A stretch of DNA of 64,000 nt from Chryseobacterium sp. ON_d1 (GCF_006829085.1 NZ_BJTC01000001.1:504500-568499); one strand, 5' to 3'. Numbered from the stretch's first letter, positions 50,566-60,450 are shown. Notes: generated from the letters alone by a model not told the origin. A program made the numbers and translations.

Positions 50566-53171
50566 AAAGGATATCCGAACGCGATATTAACTGTTGGTTT
50601 GAAAGGCTGGATATACTTGATTCTCCATCGGTCGCCTTCAGGTTTATTGGGATCATAGATCTTATAGGCAAGGTCAATTCTGGCTGTAACGTAGGCAATA
50701 TTTAATCGTAATCCAAATCCACTTCCGATACCTACCTGTTTCCAGAACTTACCGAATTTAAATTCATCACCATATCCATCGTTGTAGTTACGAAGGCTCC
50801 ACGTATTCCCTATGTCGGTAAATAGGGCTCCCTCATAGGTTTTATTGAAAGGAATCCTGTATTCAATGTTGGTGGTAAGCTTTACGTTGTCGGTCATATA
50901 GGTACGTACTCTTTCATCAACCTGGGAATCTGCGGGCCCCAGCCCTCCAAATGCGACCCATGCTCTGATATCATTGGAACCCCCATTGAAATAGGATTTG
51001 ATGATCGGCATATCCTGTGAATTCCCATACGGTATTCCGACTCCGATAAACTGGCGCAGCACCAATGTCTGGTTTCTGTTAAATCTGAAGTATTTTCTGG
51101 TATCAATATCAAATTTGACAAACTGTGCATAAGGCAGTCCGAAAATAGTTCTTTGCGGACCAATAACAACTCCGCCGCTATTATCTTTTTTATTGAATAA
51201 GCTAAGAATATTGCCGGCAAGCTCAACTTTTCCATTGAAATAAAATGCATTTGGATATTCTTTTTTTCCAATCTCACTGTATACAAAGTTGTAGATCATG
51301 GAAGAAATAAGGACATCCTGGGTCTGTCTGTCTTTGTTTACCAAAGTCCCTCTGAATGCTGTTAAAAGATCTGTCCCCTGTTGGTTAAGACTCGCACGGT
51401 AAGCATCATTCTCAATAATTTTTTTGGAAACCTCGTCTACGCTGAGCTTCCCATCTTTATAATCCTGTCCGGTTTGTGCTGTTTCTGGGTTAAATTTAAA
51501 ATAATCGCCGAAGACTTCATCTTTTACTCTTCCATCGTTTACGAAATAGTCATAATAAGCATCTTTATTTTTGGTCAGACTGACCTGAGTATTGAATAAT
51601 ATAAGCTTATGATATACCTGGTCATTTACACTGGCCTGATAGTTCAATCCCGTATTAAAAATGATTCTTCCCAAACCGATATTGTTCTGAATGGATGCTC
51701 CCAGCAAAATAGATGAAGTGGGCGTATACCGTTTAGGAATCAGTTTGTAATAATTAAAAGGCAGCAATAGTCTTGGGAAATTCAGAGAAGCCTGTGCTGA
51801 TATTTCGTAAGCAGCCACTCTTTTGCTGATATCTTTCGTACTTCTTATAGATCCGAATGTTCCTGAAAGACTGGTAGAAAGGTTTTCTGCTCCCCTGAAA
51901 ACATTCCGGGTGGTAAGGTCAACAGAAGGAGAGATCCCCAGGTTGAGCACCTGAGAATAATTAATATCAGTTCCCACCTTAAGTTCATATTTTGGAAGTG
52001 GTTTCAGTACATATAAAATATCAACAATACTGTCGTTAGGGGAGGTCATTCCACCTTGTCTCAGAGAATCTCTTGCTTTGACAATACTGAAGTTGTTCAT
52101 CGCTAAAAGATTTCTCTTGGTAACATCCAGCTTCGTTTGATCAAAGACTTTTTTACTGTCCGGAATAATAGCTCTCCATATAGATGAAAGTTTGTACTTA
52201 TCATTCATCGTGTGGAATCGTATCCTCCGTAAACTGTCTTTTTTCGTATTTTTAGGATAATCTCCGGGTTCGTCCACAATAGCAACATCAATATTTCCAA
52301 ATGTGGCAATTTTATATGGAGTATCCAGGGAATCTTTATGAATTTCCAGTGTTAAAGGAACTTGTTTTCTGCTTTTAAGAGAATCTGCCACAAAATAAAC
52401 TTCATCATTGGAAGCATTGAATCTATAGTAACCGAATTCTCTCATCAAATCAGTAATTCTTGTTACTTCTCTTTCAAGAACGGTCTGATCAAGAATCTGT
52501 CCGGATCTCACAAGACTTTTGTTCAGAAAAGAACTGTAGTATCCTTTGATCCCCTGATCGGGAATATTATAGTAATAATCTTTAATGCGCGTAGGATCAT
52601 TATGTCTGACAAAATAATTGACAGAGGCTTTTTTAGAAGCAGAGTCCAATGTATGTTTAAATTTTACATCTGCATCCCAATACCCTCTGTAGGTAAGTCT
52701 TTTCTTAATGGATTCAGCACTTTTTTCACTTCGCGTCTGATCAAGAATTACAGGTGGTGTTCCCCAGTTGTGCAATAAACGGTCAAAAAGCAGACTTTTT
52801 CCTACACTGCTTTTCATATTATATTTAAGGAATAAAGAATCTCTCAGCTTTTGATTTCTCATCTCACCAGGATAGGTCATATATTCGTTAAGTATAGTGT
52901 CGTACTTTGGGGTAGCCATATTGTACAGAAGAAGACTTAACGGCATGAAAAGGAATTGCTTTTTATTAGGCTTCTGCTGAATATAGTCTTTGAGTTCCTC
53001 ATCAAAAAATTCTCTCTTATCCTCAAATTCCAGACTGTTTTTAGTAAGCAGGTATTCACCGTCAGGAACTTTTTTTGTAGTACTACAAGCATAAAGGAGA
53101 CCAACAAATGTTGCAAATGAGATAATTTTATAATATTTTTGAGGAGAATTCTTATAATGCTTACAGCTCAT
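50562..53171 (-). CDS. tamL: TamL-type BamA-family outer-membrane lipoprotein
   Basis: 869 residues. The lipoprotein signal ends LLYAC (Cys29). POTRA-like repeats fill about 90-430 and a BamA/TamA barrel follows, ending PTVNIAFGYPF. IKSYFNGGSNDIRAWVAFGGLGP is the family's barrel-lid motif (RGF/RAW type). The lipid anchor distinguishes TamL from BamA. It helps insert outer-membrane proteins, usually with TamB, which is not in the window. Its start codon lies inside the divergent methyltransferase gene. Confidence 0.87.
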   Translation of the reverse strand: MSCKHYKNSPQKYYKIISFATFVGLLYACSTTKKVPDGEYLLTKNSLEFEDKREFFDEELKDYIQQKPNKKQFLFMPLSLLLYNMATPKYDTILNEYMTYPGEMRNQKLRDSLFLKYNMKSSVGKSLLFDRLLHNWGTPPVILDQTRSEKSAESIKKRLTYRGYWDADVKFKHTLDSASKKASVNYFVRHNDPTRIKDYYYNIPDQGIKGYYSSFLNKSLVRSGQILDQTVLEREVTRITDLMREFGYYRFNASNDEVYFVADSLKSRKQVPLTLEIHKDSLDTPYKIATFGNIDVAIVDEPGDYPKNTKKDSLRRIRFHTMNDKYKLSSIWRAIIPDSKKVFDQTKLDVTKRNLLAMNNFSIVKARDSLRQGGMTSPNDSIVDILYVLKPLPKYELKVGTDINYSQVLNLGISPSVDLTTRNVFRGAENLSTSLSGTFGSIRSTKDISKRVAAYEISAQASLNFPRLLLPFNYYKLIPKRYTPTSSILLGASIQNNIGLGRIIFNTGLNYQASVNDQVYHKLILFNTQVSLTKNKDAYYDYFVNDGRVKDEVFGDYFKFNPETAQTGQDYKDGKLSVDEVSKKIIENDAYRASLNQQGTDLLTAFRGTLVNKDRQTQDVLISSMIYNFVYSEIGKKEYPNAFYFNGKVELAGNILSLFNKKDNSGGVVIGPQRTIFGLPYAQFVKFDIDTRKYFRFNRNQTLVLRQFIGVGIPYGNSQDMPIIKSYFNGGSNDIRAWVAFGGLGPADSQVDERVRTYMTDNVKLTTNIEYRIPFNKTYEGALFTDIGNTWSLRNYNDGYGDEFKFGKFWKQVGIGSGFGLRLNIAYVTARIDLAYKIYDPNKPEGDRWRIKYIQPFKPTVNIAFGYPF

Positions 53172-53882
53172 ACAATAAAAGTTTTACAATCTTTAGATAA
53201 AAAGAAGTTCAGACAAAAATACAATTTGTTTTTGGTTGAAGGCAATAAAATCATTTGTGAACTTTTTAATTCTAACTTTAAAGTTAAAGAAATATTATCA
53301 ACCGATCCACAAAAATTGGACCGTACTGATATTCCCATTACCCATATCTCTGAAAATGAATTAAAAAAAATCAGTTTTCTGAAAACGCCGAAAGATTCCG
53401 TAGCAGTATGCTATCTTGCTCAGGAAGAAAAGCTGGCGGATAAGAATATACAGCTGGTTCTGGACGGGATACAGGATCCCGGAAATTTAGGAACCATTAT
53501 ACGGTTGGCAGACTGGTTCGGAATTGAACAGATCATCTGCAGTGAGGATACTGTAGATTTTTATAATCCAAAAGTAATTCAGGCAACAATGGGATCATTT
53601 ACCCGGGTGAATGTTGTGTATACTGATCTTGTGAAATACCTTTCTGAAACAGAAAATGTAAACATCGGAACAGATATGGAAGGGGAGAATATCTATACTT
53701 TTAGAAAACCGGAAAAGATCAATCTGATTTTAGGAAACGAAGGAAATGGAATGAGACCAGAAACAGAAAAACTTTTACAGAAAAGTATCAGTATTCCGAG
53801 ATTTGGAAAATCCCAGTCTACAGAAAGCCTTAATGTATCTATGGCAGCCGGGATTATTTTAGGACAGTTATTTTCAAAATAG
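53157..53882 (+). CDS. SpoU/TrmH family RNA methyltransferase
   Basis: 241 residues from the ATG at 53157; GAGGAG lies ten bases before it, a rare clear Shine-Dalgarno here. The frame could extend to a TTG at 53139. An N-terminal substrate-binding domain (KVLQSLDKKKFRQKYNLFLVEGNKII) precedes the knotted SPOUT domain: LDGIQDPGNLGTIIRLADWFGI, NLILGNEGNGM and ISIPRFGKSQSTESLNVSMAAGI. It 2'-O-methylates rRNA or tRNA. The first 15 bases overlap the divergent tamL start. Confidence 0.92.
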   Translation: MLTAHTIKVLQSLDKKKFRQKYNLFLVEGNKIICELFNSNFKVKEILSTDPQKLDRTDIPITHISENELKKISFLKTPKDSVAVCYLAQEEKLADKNIQLVLDGIQDPGNLGTIIRLADWFGIEQIICSEDTVDFYNPKVIQATMGSFTRVNVVYTDLVKYLSETENVNIGTDMEGENIYTFRKPEKINLILGNEGNGMRPETEKLLQKSISIPRFGKSQSTESLNVSMAAGIILGQLFSK

Positions 53883-53890
53883 AACTTAGA

Positions 53891-53946
53891 AATTAGGGCT
53901 TAGGATGTGAAAATATGAAACTATTTTTAAATCCTAAGCCCTAATT
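53891..53946. repeat. Inverted repeat, 16-base arms
   Basis: AATTAGGGCTTAGGAT (53891-53906) and its exact complement (53931-53946) flank 24 AT-rich bases between convergent genes. No T-run follows, so it may be a spacer repeat or a bidirectional stop. Confidence 0.55.
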
Positions 53947-53948
53947 CC

Positions 53949-54449
53949 TTAAATCAGTTGTTCCATACTGGAAACACTTTTATTTTTTTGATAGACTTCC
54001 ATCTTTTTTCTTACATATTTCAGGGCTATAGGAGCAAGATAGATGAGTGCCGCACCAATCAGTTTTTTCTTCCAATTGGAGCTTTTCATATTCTTCTTGG
54101 CATAGTTTCCTATAATGGCAGTTACTCCCAGCTTAACAAGGCTGTCTGTAATGCTGCTTCCTTTGAAAGCAGAACTGGCAAGTCCTACAGCTGTATTTTT
54201 GCTGATGAGAAGGTCTTTTACTTCTGAAGTAAGCTGTTTGGCAATGACATCTTTTCTAAGAACTACTTTTTCATCACCGTCTTCATCTACTTTTTCCTGA
54301 AGATACTGGTCACTTAAACCATTGGTAAACGCACTTAGACTTTCCTTTGTGTTTTTGAAGGTGAGAAGATTTTCCAGGTCGCTTATTTCACTTTGAAGCA
54401 GTTTTTTCTTTCTTCTTAATTCTTCTATGCTCTCGTATTTTCTGCCCAT
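53949..54449 (-). CDS. Hypothetical protein with coiled-coil start and hydrophobic centre
   Basis: 166 residues. The N-terminus is a charged coiled coil (SIEELRRKKKLLQSEISDLENLLTF). A mildly hydrophobic region (about 104-142, GVTAIIGNYAKK and LIGAALIYLAPIALKYV) could touch a membrane. No known domain recognised. It ends the YtxH/holin-like/hypothetical trio that shares one strand and probably one envelope-related role. Confidence 0.65.
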   Translation of the reverse strand: MGRKYESIEELRRKKKLLQSEISDLENLLTFKNTKESLSAFTNGLSDQYLQEKVDEDGDEKVVLRKDVIAKQLTSEVKDLLISKNTAVGLASSAFKGSSITDSLVKLGVTAIIGNYAKKNMKSSNWKKKLIGAALIYLAPIALKYVRKKMEVYQKNKSVSSMEQLI

Positions 54450-54452
54450 AGC

Positions 54453-54761
54453 TTAATGATTTAAAAATTTAATAACCTGATCTGCAACAGCATTGACAAT
54501 TTTACCTTTGAATGCAATGACAAATGCCATTACCAAAGCATAAAACCCAGCAACAATTAAGAATCCGTAAGAATAATTATCCAGTGCTTTTCCAATAAGA
54601 AAAGCAATTCCAAAATTGAAAAGGATAATAAAAAAAGCAAAAGCAACAAGCAGTACTACAAAGTAAGTAATGAGCCCGGCAGAAAGAGACGACTTTTCAG
54701 TCGCTTCAATTTTCAGAAGATCTATTCTTTTGGAGGCGTATTCTTTAATAGTTTCTATCAT
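54453..54761 (-). CDS. Phage-holin-like small membrane protein (YqjE type)
   Basis: 102 residues. A charged N-terminal helix (TIKEYASKRIDLLKIEATEKSS) is followed by two membrane segments, about 32-52 and 63-85, as in the Phage_holin_3_6/YqjE group. Despite the name, such chromosomal genes are not phage-derived lysis genes but membrane proteins often next to ElaB or YtxH proteins. Three bases separate it from the following gene. Confidence 0.78.
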   Translation of the reverse strand: MIETIKEYASKRIDLLKIEATEKSSLSAGLITYFVVLLVAFAFFIILFNFGIAFLIGKALDNYSYGFLIVAGFYALVMAFVIAFKGKIVNAVADQVIKFLNH

Positions 54762-54786
54762 TGTTTTTTTTTAAAGTTACAAAAAA

Positions 54787-54810
54787 AGGAACTTTCGCAC
54801 AAAAGTTCCT
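54787..54810 (-). terminator. Terminator of the YtxH-like gene
   Basis: AGGAACTTT and AAAGTTCCT form a 9-base stem with a 6-base loop; on the minus strand TTTTTTT follows. Confidence 0.85.
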
Positions 54811-54840
54811 CTCTGTAATTTACTTAAAAAGTTAAATTAC

Positions 54841-55191
54841 TTATTTTTTCAGATCATTCAGTTCTGCTTCTACATCTTTTGCCAAATCTGCAGTTTTAGA
54901 AACAATCTGATCCTTGTATTTGTCATATCCGTCTTTCACAGTATGTGCTACGCTACTTGCAGTTTCTTTGAAAGTAGAAGAAATATTGCTGTACTGGTCT
55001 TTTACCTTTTCTGAAACCTCTCCGTATTTATTTTTTGCCTGATCTTTAAGATCATTCGCTTTTGTTTTGATCTTTTTTCTGGTTTCTTTACCTTCTTCCG
55101 GTGCGTATAACATTCCTAAGATTACACCTGCCGCAGCACCTGCAAGAAGTCCTGCCAATATACCTGCTGTATTATTTCCTTTTCTAGACAT
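54841..55191 (-). CDS. YtxH domain protein
   Basis: 116 residues. ILAGLLAGAAAGVILGMLYAPEEGKETRKKI is the glycine-rich membrane segment and APEEG motif of YtxH proteins. The rest is a long Lys- and Asp-rich amphipathic helix resembling stress or LEA-like proteins. It is probably induced by envelope or general stress, by analogy with the family. The two membrane-associated genes downstream may act with it. Confidence 0.87.
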   Translation of the reverse strand: MSRKGNNTAGILAGLLAGAAAGVILGMLYAPEEGKETRKKIKTKANDLKDQAKNKYGEVSEKVKDQYSNISSTFKETASSVAHTVKDGYDKYKDQIVSKTADLAKDVEAELNDLKK

Positions 55192-55286
55192 TTTAAGTTT
55201 TTTAATAATTAATAATAGATTAGTTTTTACAGTAATAAAACTTACAATTTGTATACCAAAGGAGGCCTGAAGCCTATTAAAAATTG

Positions 55287-55961
55287 TTAAATCTTTTTGA
55301 TGTGAGATAAAATAAGGGCGATGGTTTCATCCTTGGTCAGTTCAGAATTATCAATCACAATAGCGTCATCAGCCTGCTTCAATGGAGCTATTTCACGCTC
55401 GCTGTCAATTTTGTCACGTTCTATAAGATTTTGCTTTACCTGCTCTTTATCTGCTTCAATGCCCAGTCCTTTCAGCTCCAGAAATCGCCTTTTGGTTCTT
55501 TCATCAATACTGGCAGTAAGAAAAAATTTATAGTCCGCATTTGGCAGAACTACTGTCCCTATGTCACGTCCGTCCATAATAACGCCACCTTTTTCTGCCA
55601 AAGTACGCTGTGACTGCAGCAAAAAGTCTCTTACTTCTTTCTGCTTGGCCACAAGGCTTACATTATCAGACACAATATTGGTACGGATTTCTTTAGAGAT
55701 ATCAGAATTATTAAGGAAGAGAACAAGCGTTCCGCCGTTGTTTTTAAATTCAAGTTTGATCTGGTCAAAAGAAGACAACAGCATATTCAGGTCAATCTCA
55801 CCTTTTGCGTTCAGGCAATGCTGTAAAGCATACCAGGTAACTCCTCTGTAAAGCGCTCCTGTATCCATATGAATAAGTCCCAGTTGATCAGCAATGATTT
55901 TAGAGATAGAACTTTTTCCGGTAGACGAGTACCCATCGATAGCAATTACAGGTTTTTTCAT
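55287..55961 (-). CDS. cmk: Cytidylate kinase
   Basis: 224 residues. The P-loop is IAIDGYSSTGKSSISK, followed by HMDTGALYRGVTWYAL, MDGRDIGTVVLPNADYKFFLTAS and ERDKIDSEREIAPLKQADDAIVID, all classic for Cmk. It phosphorylates CMP and dCMP. It lies 83 bases after porQ, a neighbour pair I recall from other Bacteroidota. Confidence 0.95.
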   Translation of the reverse strand: MKKPVIAIDGYSSTGKSSISKIIADQLGLIHMDTGALYRGVTWYALQHCLNAKGEIDLNMLLSSFDQIKLEFKNNGGTLVLFLNNSDISKEIRTNIVSDNVSLVAKQKEVRDFLLQSQRTLAEKGGVIMDGRDIGTVVLPNADYKFFLTASIDERTKRRFLELKGLGIEADKEQVKQNLIERDKIDSEREIAPLKQADDAIVIDNSELTKDETIALILSHIKKI

Positions 55962-56044
55962 ACTGCAAATTTCAAGATTTTTTCTTAAAAATCAAGAAGA
56001 AGTAAGAAATTTTCGGAATAATTGAGAAATTTCCTCCAGGAAGA

Positions 56045-57037
56045 TTATTCTCCTCTGTGGCTGGAAAGGTCCATTGAGATTCCTATCTGATTGACGTTCG
56101 AAGAGTTGTGATATCTTATATGGGCATAATCAATACGGAATCTGGAAACTTTAACTCCAAATCCGGCAGAAAGCCCTGAGAAGTTTCTCTGATCTGCAAC
56201 TGCAAGCTCATTTCCTCTTTTCACATTATATCCCAGTCTTATATTGAAGTTTTTTTCCGGAAACAATTCTGCTCCCAAAGAAAAATGATCGGCAATCTTT
56301 CTTCCGGTACCCACTTTCTGTCCGTCCAGATTCTCTTCTGAAGAAATATCAAACTTCTGAAGGTCATGTGCCGTAACAGTGATGGCAAGAGGGAAGTTCT
56401 TGATGGTTTTGGTATATCCCAGATCTACTCTGAAAGGAAGGTTTTCTCTTGTTCCATTGAAAGATTTCAGCTGAAAGCCAAAGTTTCTCATGACCAGTGA
56501 AACAACTTCTTTGTTCTTTTTATTATGATAGGTAATTCCCGCTGTTCCTGAGATGGCGGAAGAAGTATAATTATCAATTTTTGAGGTAATAAAATTAAGG
56601 CCTCCACCAATAGTCCAGTCTTCTTCAAACTGATAGGCATATCCTGCACCAATCGCTACATCGGAAGCTTTGAATTCTCCGTTTTGGAAACCGCTTTCAT
56701 CCGTTCTCGGAATACTTCCGTAGCTCATATACCTTGCGTTGATAGTTGCCATATGGCCATTCTCAAAATCTTTGGCGTAAGCAATAGTTCCGTATTTTGA
56801 ATCGGCAAGGTAAGCCGTTGCGTTTACAGAAAGCTGTTTGTCAGAATCTTTATTTAACAGGGCAGGGTTTGCAATAGCAAAGGAAACATCATAATCTCTT
56901 ACTGAAATTGCATCACCGCCTAAAGCGGCTTGTCTTGCAGATACAGGTACATTTAAGAACGGATAAACATTTGTTCCTGTTTGCGCATAAGAAACAATTC
57001 CTGATAGAAATAATGAAAAAATGATAATTTTCTTCAA
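56045..57037 (-). CDS. porQ: Type IX secretion system protein PorQ
   Basis: 330 residues starting at TTG. An upstream in-frame TAA lies three codons before it and no ATG exists between, while MKKIIIFSLFLSGIVSYAQ is a normal signal peptide. The protein has the PorV/PorQ-type barrel: NVYPFLNVPVSARQAALGGDAISVRDYDVSFAIANPALLNK and repeated GYAYQFEEDWTIGGGLNF-like strands. PorQ is an outer-membrane component of the T9SS, which secretes enzymes with C-terminal targeting domains. None of the pectinases here shows such a domain in the visible part. Confidence 0.87.
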   Translation of the reverse strand: MKKIIIFSLFLSGIVSYAQTGTNVYPFLNVPVSARQAALGGDAISVRDYDVSFAIANPALLNKDSDKQLSVNATAYLADSKYGTIAYAKDFENGHMATINARYMSYGSIPRTDESGFQNGEFKASDVAIGAGYAYQFEEDWTIGGGLNFITSKIDNYTSSAISGTAGITYHNKKNKEVVSLVMRNFGFQLKSFNGTRENLPFRVDLGYTKTIKNFPLAITVTAHDLQKFDISSEENLDGQKVGTGRKIADHFSLGAELFPEKNFNIRLGYNVKRGNELAVADQRNFSGLSAGFGVKVSRFRIDYAHIRYHNSSNVNQIGISMDLSSHRGE

Positions 57038-57055
57038 TTCAATTTATAATTAATG

Positions 57056-57085
57056 CAAAAATAATCCTTTTTCGTACTTTTCAAA
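57056..57085 (-). promoter_or_regulatory. porQ promoter
   Basis: On the minus strand TTTG (57085-57082), 18 bases, then TATTTTTG (57063-57056). Both elements fit the Bacteroidota consensus, and the start would be about 13 bases before the TTG initiator. Confidence 0.6.
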
Positions 57086-57142
57086 ATATTTCTTACATTA
57101 TTTCTATTTAAATATTTTTCTTTTATCAACATTTTTAATGAT

Positions 57143-57150
57143 TATATTTG
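57143..57150 (+). promoter_or_regulatory. -7 element of pyrH
   Basis: TATATTTG, exact TAnnTTTG, 54 bases before the pyrH start. Confidence 0.5.
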
Positions 57151-57201
57151 CAAAATCAAATTCTTGGGAAACCAGTACTAATAAAAAGTTATTAAAAATA
57201 A

Positions 57202-57912
<711 letters not shown>

Positions 57913-57936
57913 TCAAACTTACCGTTAGGAATATAG

Positions 57937-57977
57937 AAACACCTGTCAAAGCAAAAAGCTTTGACAGGTGTTTTATT
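57937..57977 (+). terminator. pyrH terminator
   Basis: AAACACCTGTCAAAGC and GCTTTGACAGGTGTTT pair perfectly over 16 bases with a 5-base loop, followed by a T-rich run. Confidence 0.9.
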
Positions 57978-58052
57978 TTAGACCAGTTTTCTGGTTAATA
58001 ATAATAATGATTACCTAATAATCTGAAAGATCTATAACAATTTCTCTATCAT

Positions 58053-59399
58053 TTAATTGGCATTCTCATTTATCAGCTGATTTTCCTCTGTCAGATAATG
58101 AGAAGAAATCCAACCGATGATCTGCTGTATTATTTTTAAGATCATCTCATCTTTTGTCACCTGGCTGACTCCCGGTACCAGCTGGGGTGGAGATTGCTGA
58201 GGAAGCGGTTGCTGTAAAATAAGACCGTTTATAGCAGGGACATGATCCGAAGCCGGGCTGCCGGAATACATGGTTACGTGCTGAAGGAACAGCTGTCGGA
58301 CATAGTCATAAAGAGATTGCGGAGGAATATTAACAGGGACTGAACCATCCATTTTTTGAAGCGTTCCCGGAAGCGACTGATTCTGTACCCTTGTATAAGT
58401 TACTCCGGATTTAGAAGCTTCATCAATGGCTACTTTCTGTAATGCATTTAACGCAAAAGCGGTAAGCTTGTTCTGAGACGGTCCGTATAGATCAGCAATC
58501 AGTTCCAGATCTGCTTTTGGCCACGCATGAGGTACAACATCCAGATCATTCCAATGCATGGTGTTCCAGCTTTGATAATCGCCAGTTTGGGCCTGCCATC
58601 CGTTAGGCAGCGGAGGGAAGGTATTATTGAAAAGGCCGGCAAATGCCGCTTCTCCCGGAGTGGGGCCGGCAGTAGGATATACCAGCGTTATCCCGAAAGC
58701 ATCAAGGTCTTTATTCTCTTTCAGATAAAGGGCAAGAGTAGGCGATAATGCTCCTGCAAGGCTGTGTCCGCAAAAGATAATGGCTGTATCGGGATCAGGA
58801 TTTAAGCTGGAAAGGAATTGCTGTAATGTTGTTTTAGGCGAAGCGGCAGTATCCGGGCTTATGAGTCCCAGAAGTATACCTATACCAGTAGCGGTTCCTT
58901 TTGAAATATAAGGATCAGTTCCATTATAAGGTGATGGTGTAAAATCAGAAGGATCATACGTTGTCCAGTTGACCACTTCAGCCACAGAGAAGTCCTCTGT
59001 TTCCCAGTCGTAAAGTGAGGATGGATTGGTTGCTGCAATAGCTACAACATAGGTAGGTAATGTAGGGCCTCCGGGGAAAGCGACTGCATCACATTGGGCT
59101 ACATACAGCGCATTGTCAGCAACTCCTGTTGGTTGGCCGTTTTCATCCGTTTCTTCTATAAGGGCAGGACCCCATACCAGGTTCCAGTTTCCCAGCAGCG
59201 GAGTGATTAAAGGATTGGGAGTTGATGGTTCTGTTTGCTTCATTGCGGCCACTGGTGGTACATTGCTGAAATAATAGGATAAGTCGTACTGAAGCTGTTG
59301 CTGCAATTGAACACCTGTACCGTTGTATCCTCCGGCGCGATTGGCAAGACCTGCCATACCAAAAACCTGTTGATAGGCGTCTAAAGATGGATTTTTCAT
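58053..59399 (-). CDS. Class 3 lipase-like protein
   Basis: 448 residues without a signal peptide or membrane segment. The nucleophile elbow is IIFCGHSLAGALSPTLALYL (Ser213), and a Lipase_3-type Asp/His is expected in MHWNDLDVVPHAW. The N-terminal 60 residues are Gln-, Asn- and Pro-rich, and the protein ends in a Pro/Gln linker and a short helix. Codon use and base composition look richer in G and C than the flanking genes. It lies between pyrH and frr in reverse orientation, suggesting insertion by transfer. Confidence 0.75.
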   Translation of the reverse strand: MKNPSLDAYQQVFGMAGLANRAGGYNGTGVQLQQQLQYDLSYYFSNVPPVAAMKQTEPSTPNPLITPLLGNWNLVWGPALIEETDENGQPTGVADNALYVAQCDAVAFPGGPTLPTYVVAIAATNPSSLYDWETEDFSVAEVVNWTTYDPSDFTPSPYNGTDPYISKGTATGIGILLGLISPDTAASPKTTLQQFLSSLNPDPDTAIIFCGHSLAGALSPTLALYLKENKDLDAFGITLVYPTAGPTPGEAAFAGLFNNTFPPLPNGWQAQTGDYQSWNTMHWNDLDVVPHAWPKADLELIADLYGPSQNKLTAFALNALQKVAIDEASKSGVTYTRVQNQSLPGTLQKMDGSVPVNIPPQSLYDYVRQLFLQHVTMYSGSPASDHVPAINGLILQQPLPQQSPPQLVPGVSQVTKDEMILKIIQQIIGWISSHYLTEENQLINENAN

Positions 59400-59839
59400 G
59401 ATGTGATTGGTTTAAAATTAGTTTTATAATGATTAAATACTGTCTTTTCTAAGACTCTCTTTTATCTCGGAGGTATTCAATGCATAACCTCCAAATTATT
59501 CCTTAAAAGAACATGGTAAAGGAAGCTATAAAAAATGATATCACCCTAAGTAGAAATAACCAAAATATCCTATAGGTATTTGTACCTGAACTCTTTCACA
59601 CCAAAAAAGAATATTTATAAAAAGATTTGCTTTTGCTTCAAAGAAAAAGAGAAGCACACAAAATCCATCTGTGGAATAGCTATTATTCGAAAACAATCAT
59701 TATTTTTGCAGCACTGAATAACAAAAAAATAGTTTTAAACAATAGAGAAACATGGATTTTTGCAGTGTTTTATTGTTTTTAAATAATTGGTAGTCAGACT
59801 GATTAATAGATGTGTAATTTATCAAACTATACTATAATA
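59400..59839. promoter_or_regulatory. Spacer between the lipase gene and frr
   Basis: About 440 AT-rich bases. TATTTTTG at 59701-59708 is an exact -7 element on the plus strand and gives frr its own promoter. Otherwise only a weak GGAGGT/ACCTCC pair near 59475 is seen. Confidence 0.5.
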
Positions 59840-60394
59840 ATGGAAGAATTAGATCTTATATTAGAATCTGTAAAACAGGACATGGACGCAGCTGTAAAGC
59901 ACCTGGATCATGCATTTCAAAGAATCAGGGCAGGTCGTGCTTCTACGGCAATGGTTCAGGATGTAATGGTAGAATACTACGGGGCAATGACTCCAATCAA
60001 CCAGGTTGCGAATGTTTCTGTTCCGGATGCAATGACCATTTCTATTCAGCCTTGGGACAGAACTGCAATCAATGCAATTGAAAAAGCAATCATCAATTCA
60101 AACTTAGGTTTTGCACCTTCTAACAACGGAGAAAATATCATCCTTAATGTTCCACCTTTAACTGAGGAAAGAAGAAAAGAGCTTGCAAAACAGGCAAAAG
60201 TGGAAACTGAGAATACTAAAGTAACGGTAAGAAACGCAAGACAGGATGGTTTGAAAGAACTTAAAAAACTGGAAGGAGTTTCTGAGGATGTAGTAAAAGG
60301 TGTAGAAGAAGAAATCCAGGCTTATACTGATAAATACGTTAAGCTTTGCGATGAGCATCTTAAGACAAAAGAGGCTGAAATTATGAAAGTATAA
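59840..60394 (+). CDS. frr: Ribosome recycling factor
   Basis: 184 residues from the ATG at 59840, the standard RRF length; the ATG at 59810 would add ten atypical residues. LDHAFQRIRAGRASTAMVQDVMVEYYG, PINQVANVSVPDAMTISIQPWD, NIILNVPPLTEERRKEL and VTVRNARQDGLKELKKLE are diagnostic. It splits post-termination ribosomes with EF-G. Confidence 0.97.
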   Translation: MEELDLILESVKQDMDAAVKHLDHAFQRIRAGRASTAMVQDVMVEYYGAMTPINQVANVSVPDAMTISIQPWDRTAINAIEKAIINSNLGFAPSNNGENIILNVPPLTEERRKELAKQAKVETENTKVTVRNARQDGLKELKKLEGVSEDVVKGVEEEIQAYTDKYVKLCDEHLKTKEAEIMKV

Positions 60395-60418
60395 TTTTCA
60401 GTTTTTTAAAATATTTTT

Positions 60419-60450
60419 AAAGAGGTTTTCGATGGGAAACCTCTTTTTTT
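60419..60450 (+). terminator. frr terminator
   Basis: AAAGAGGTTT and AAACCTCTTT pair around a short loop, followed by TTTT. Confidence 0.85.

Noticed and set aside
54453..54761. Prophage remnant because of the holin-like protein
   Set aside because: No phage structural, integrase or lysis genes nearby; this protein type is chromosomal and next to YtxH.
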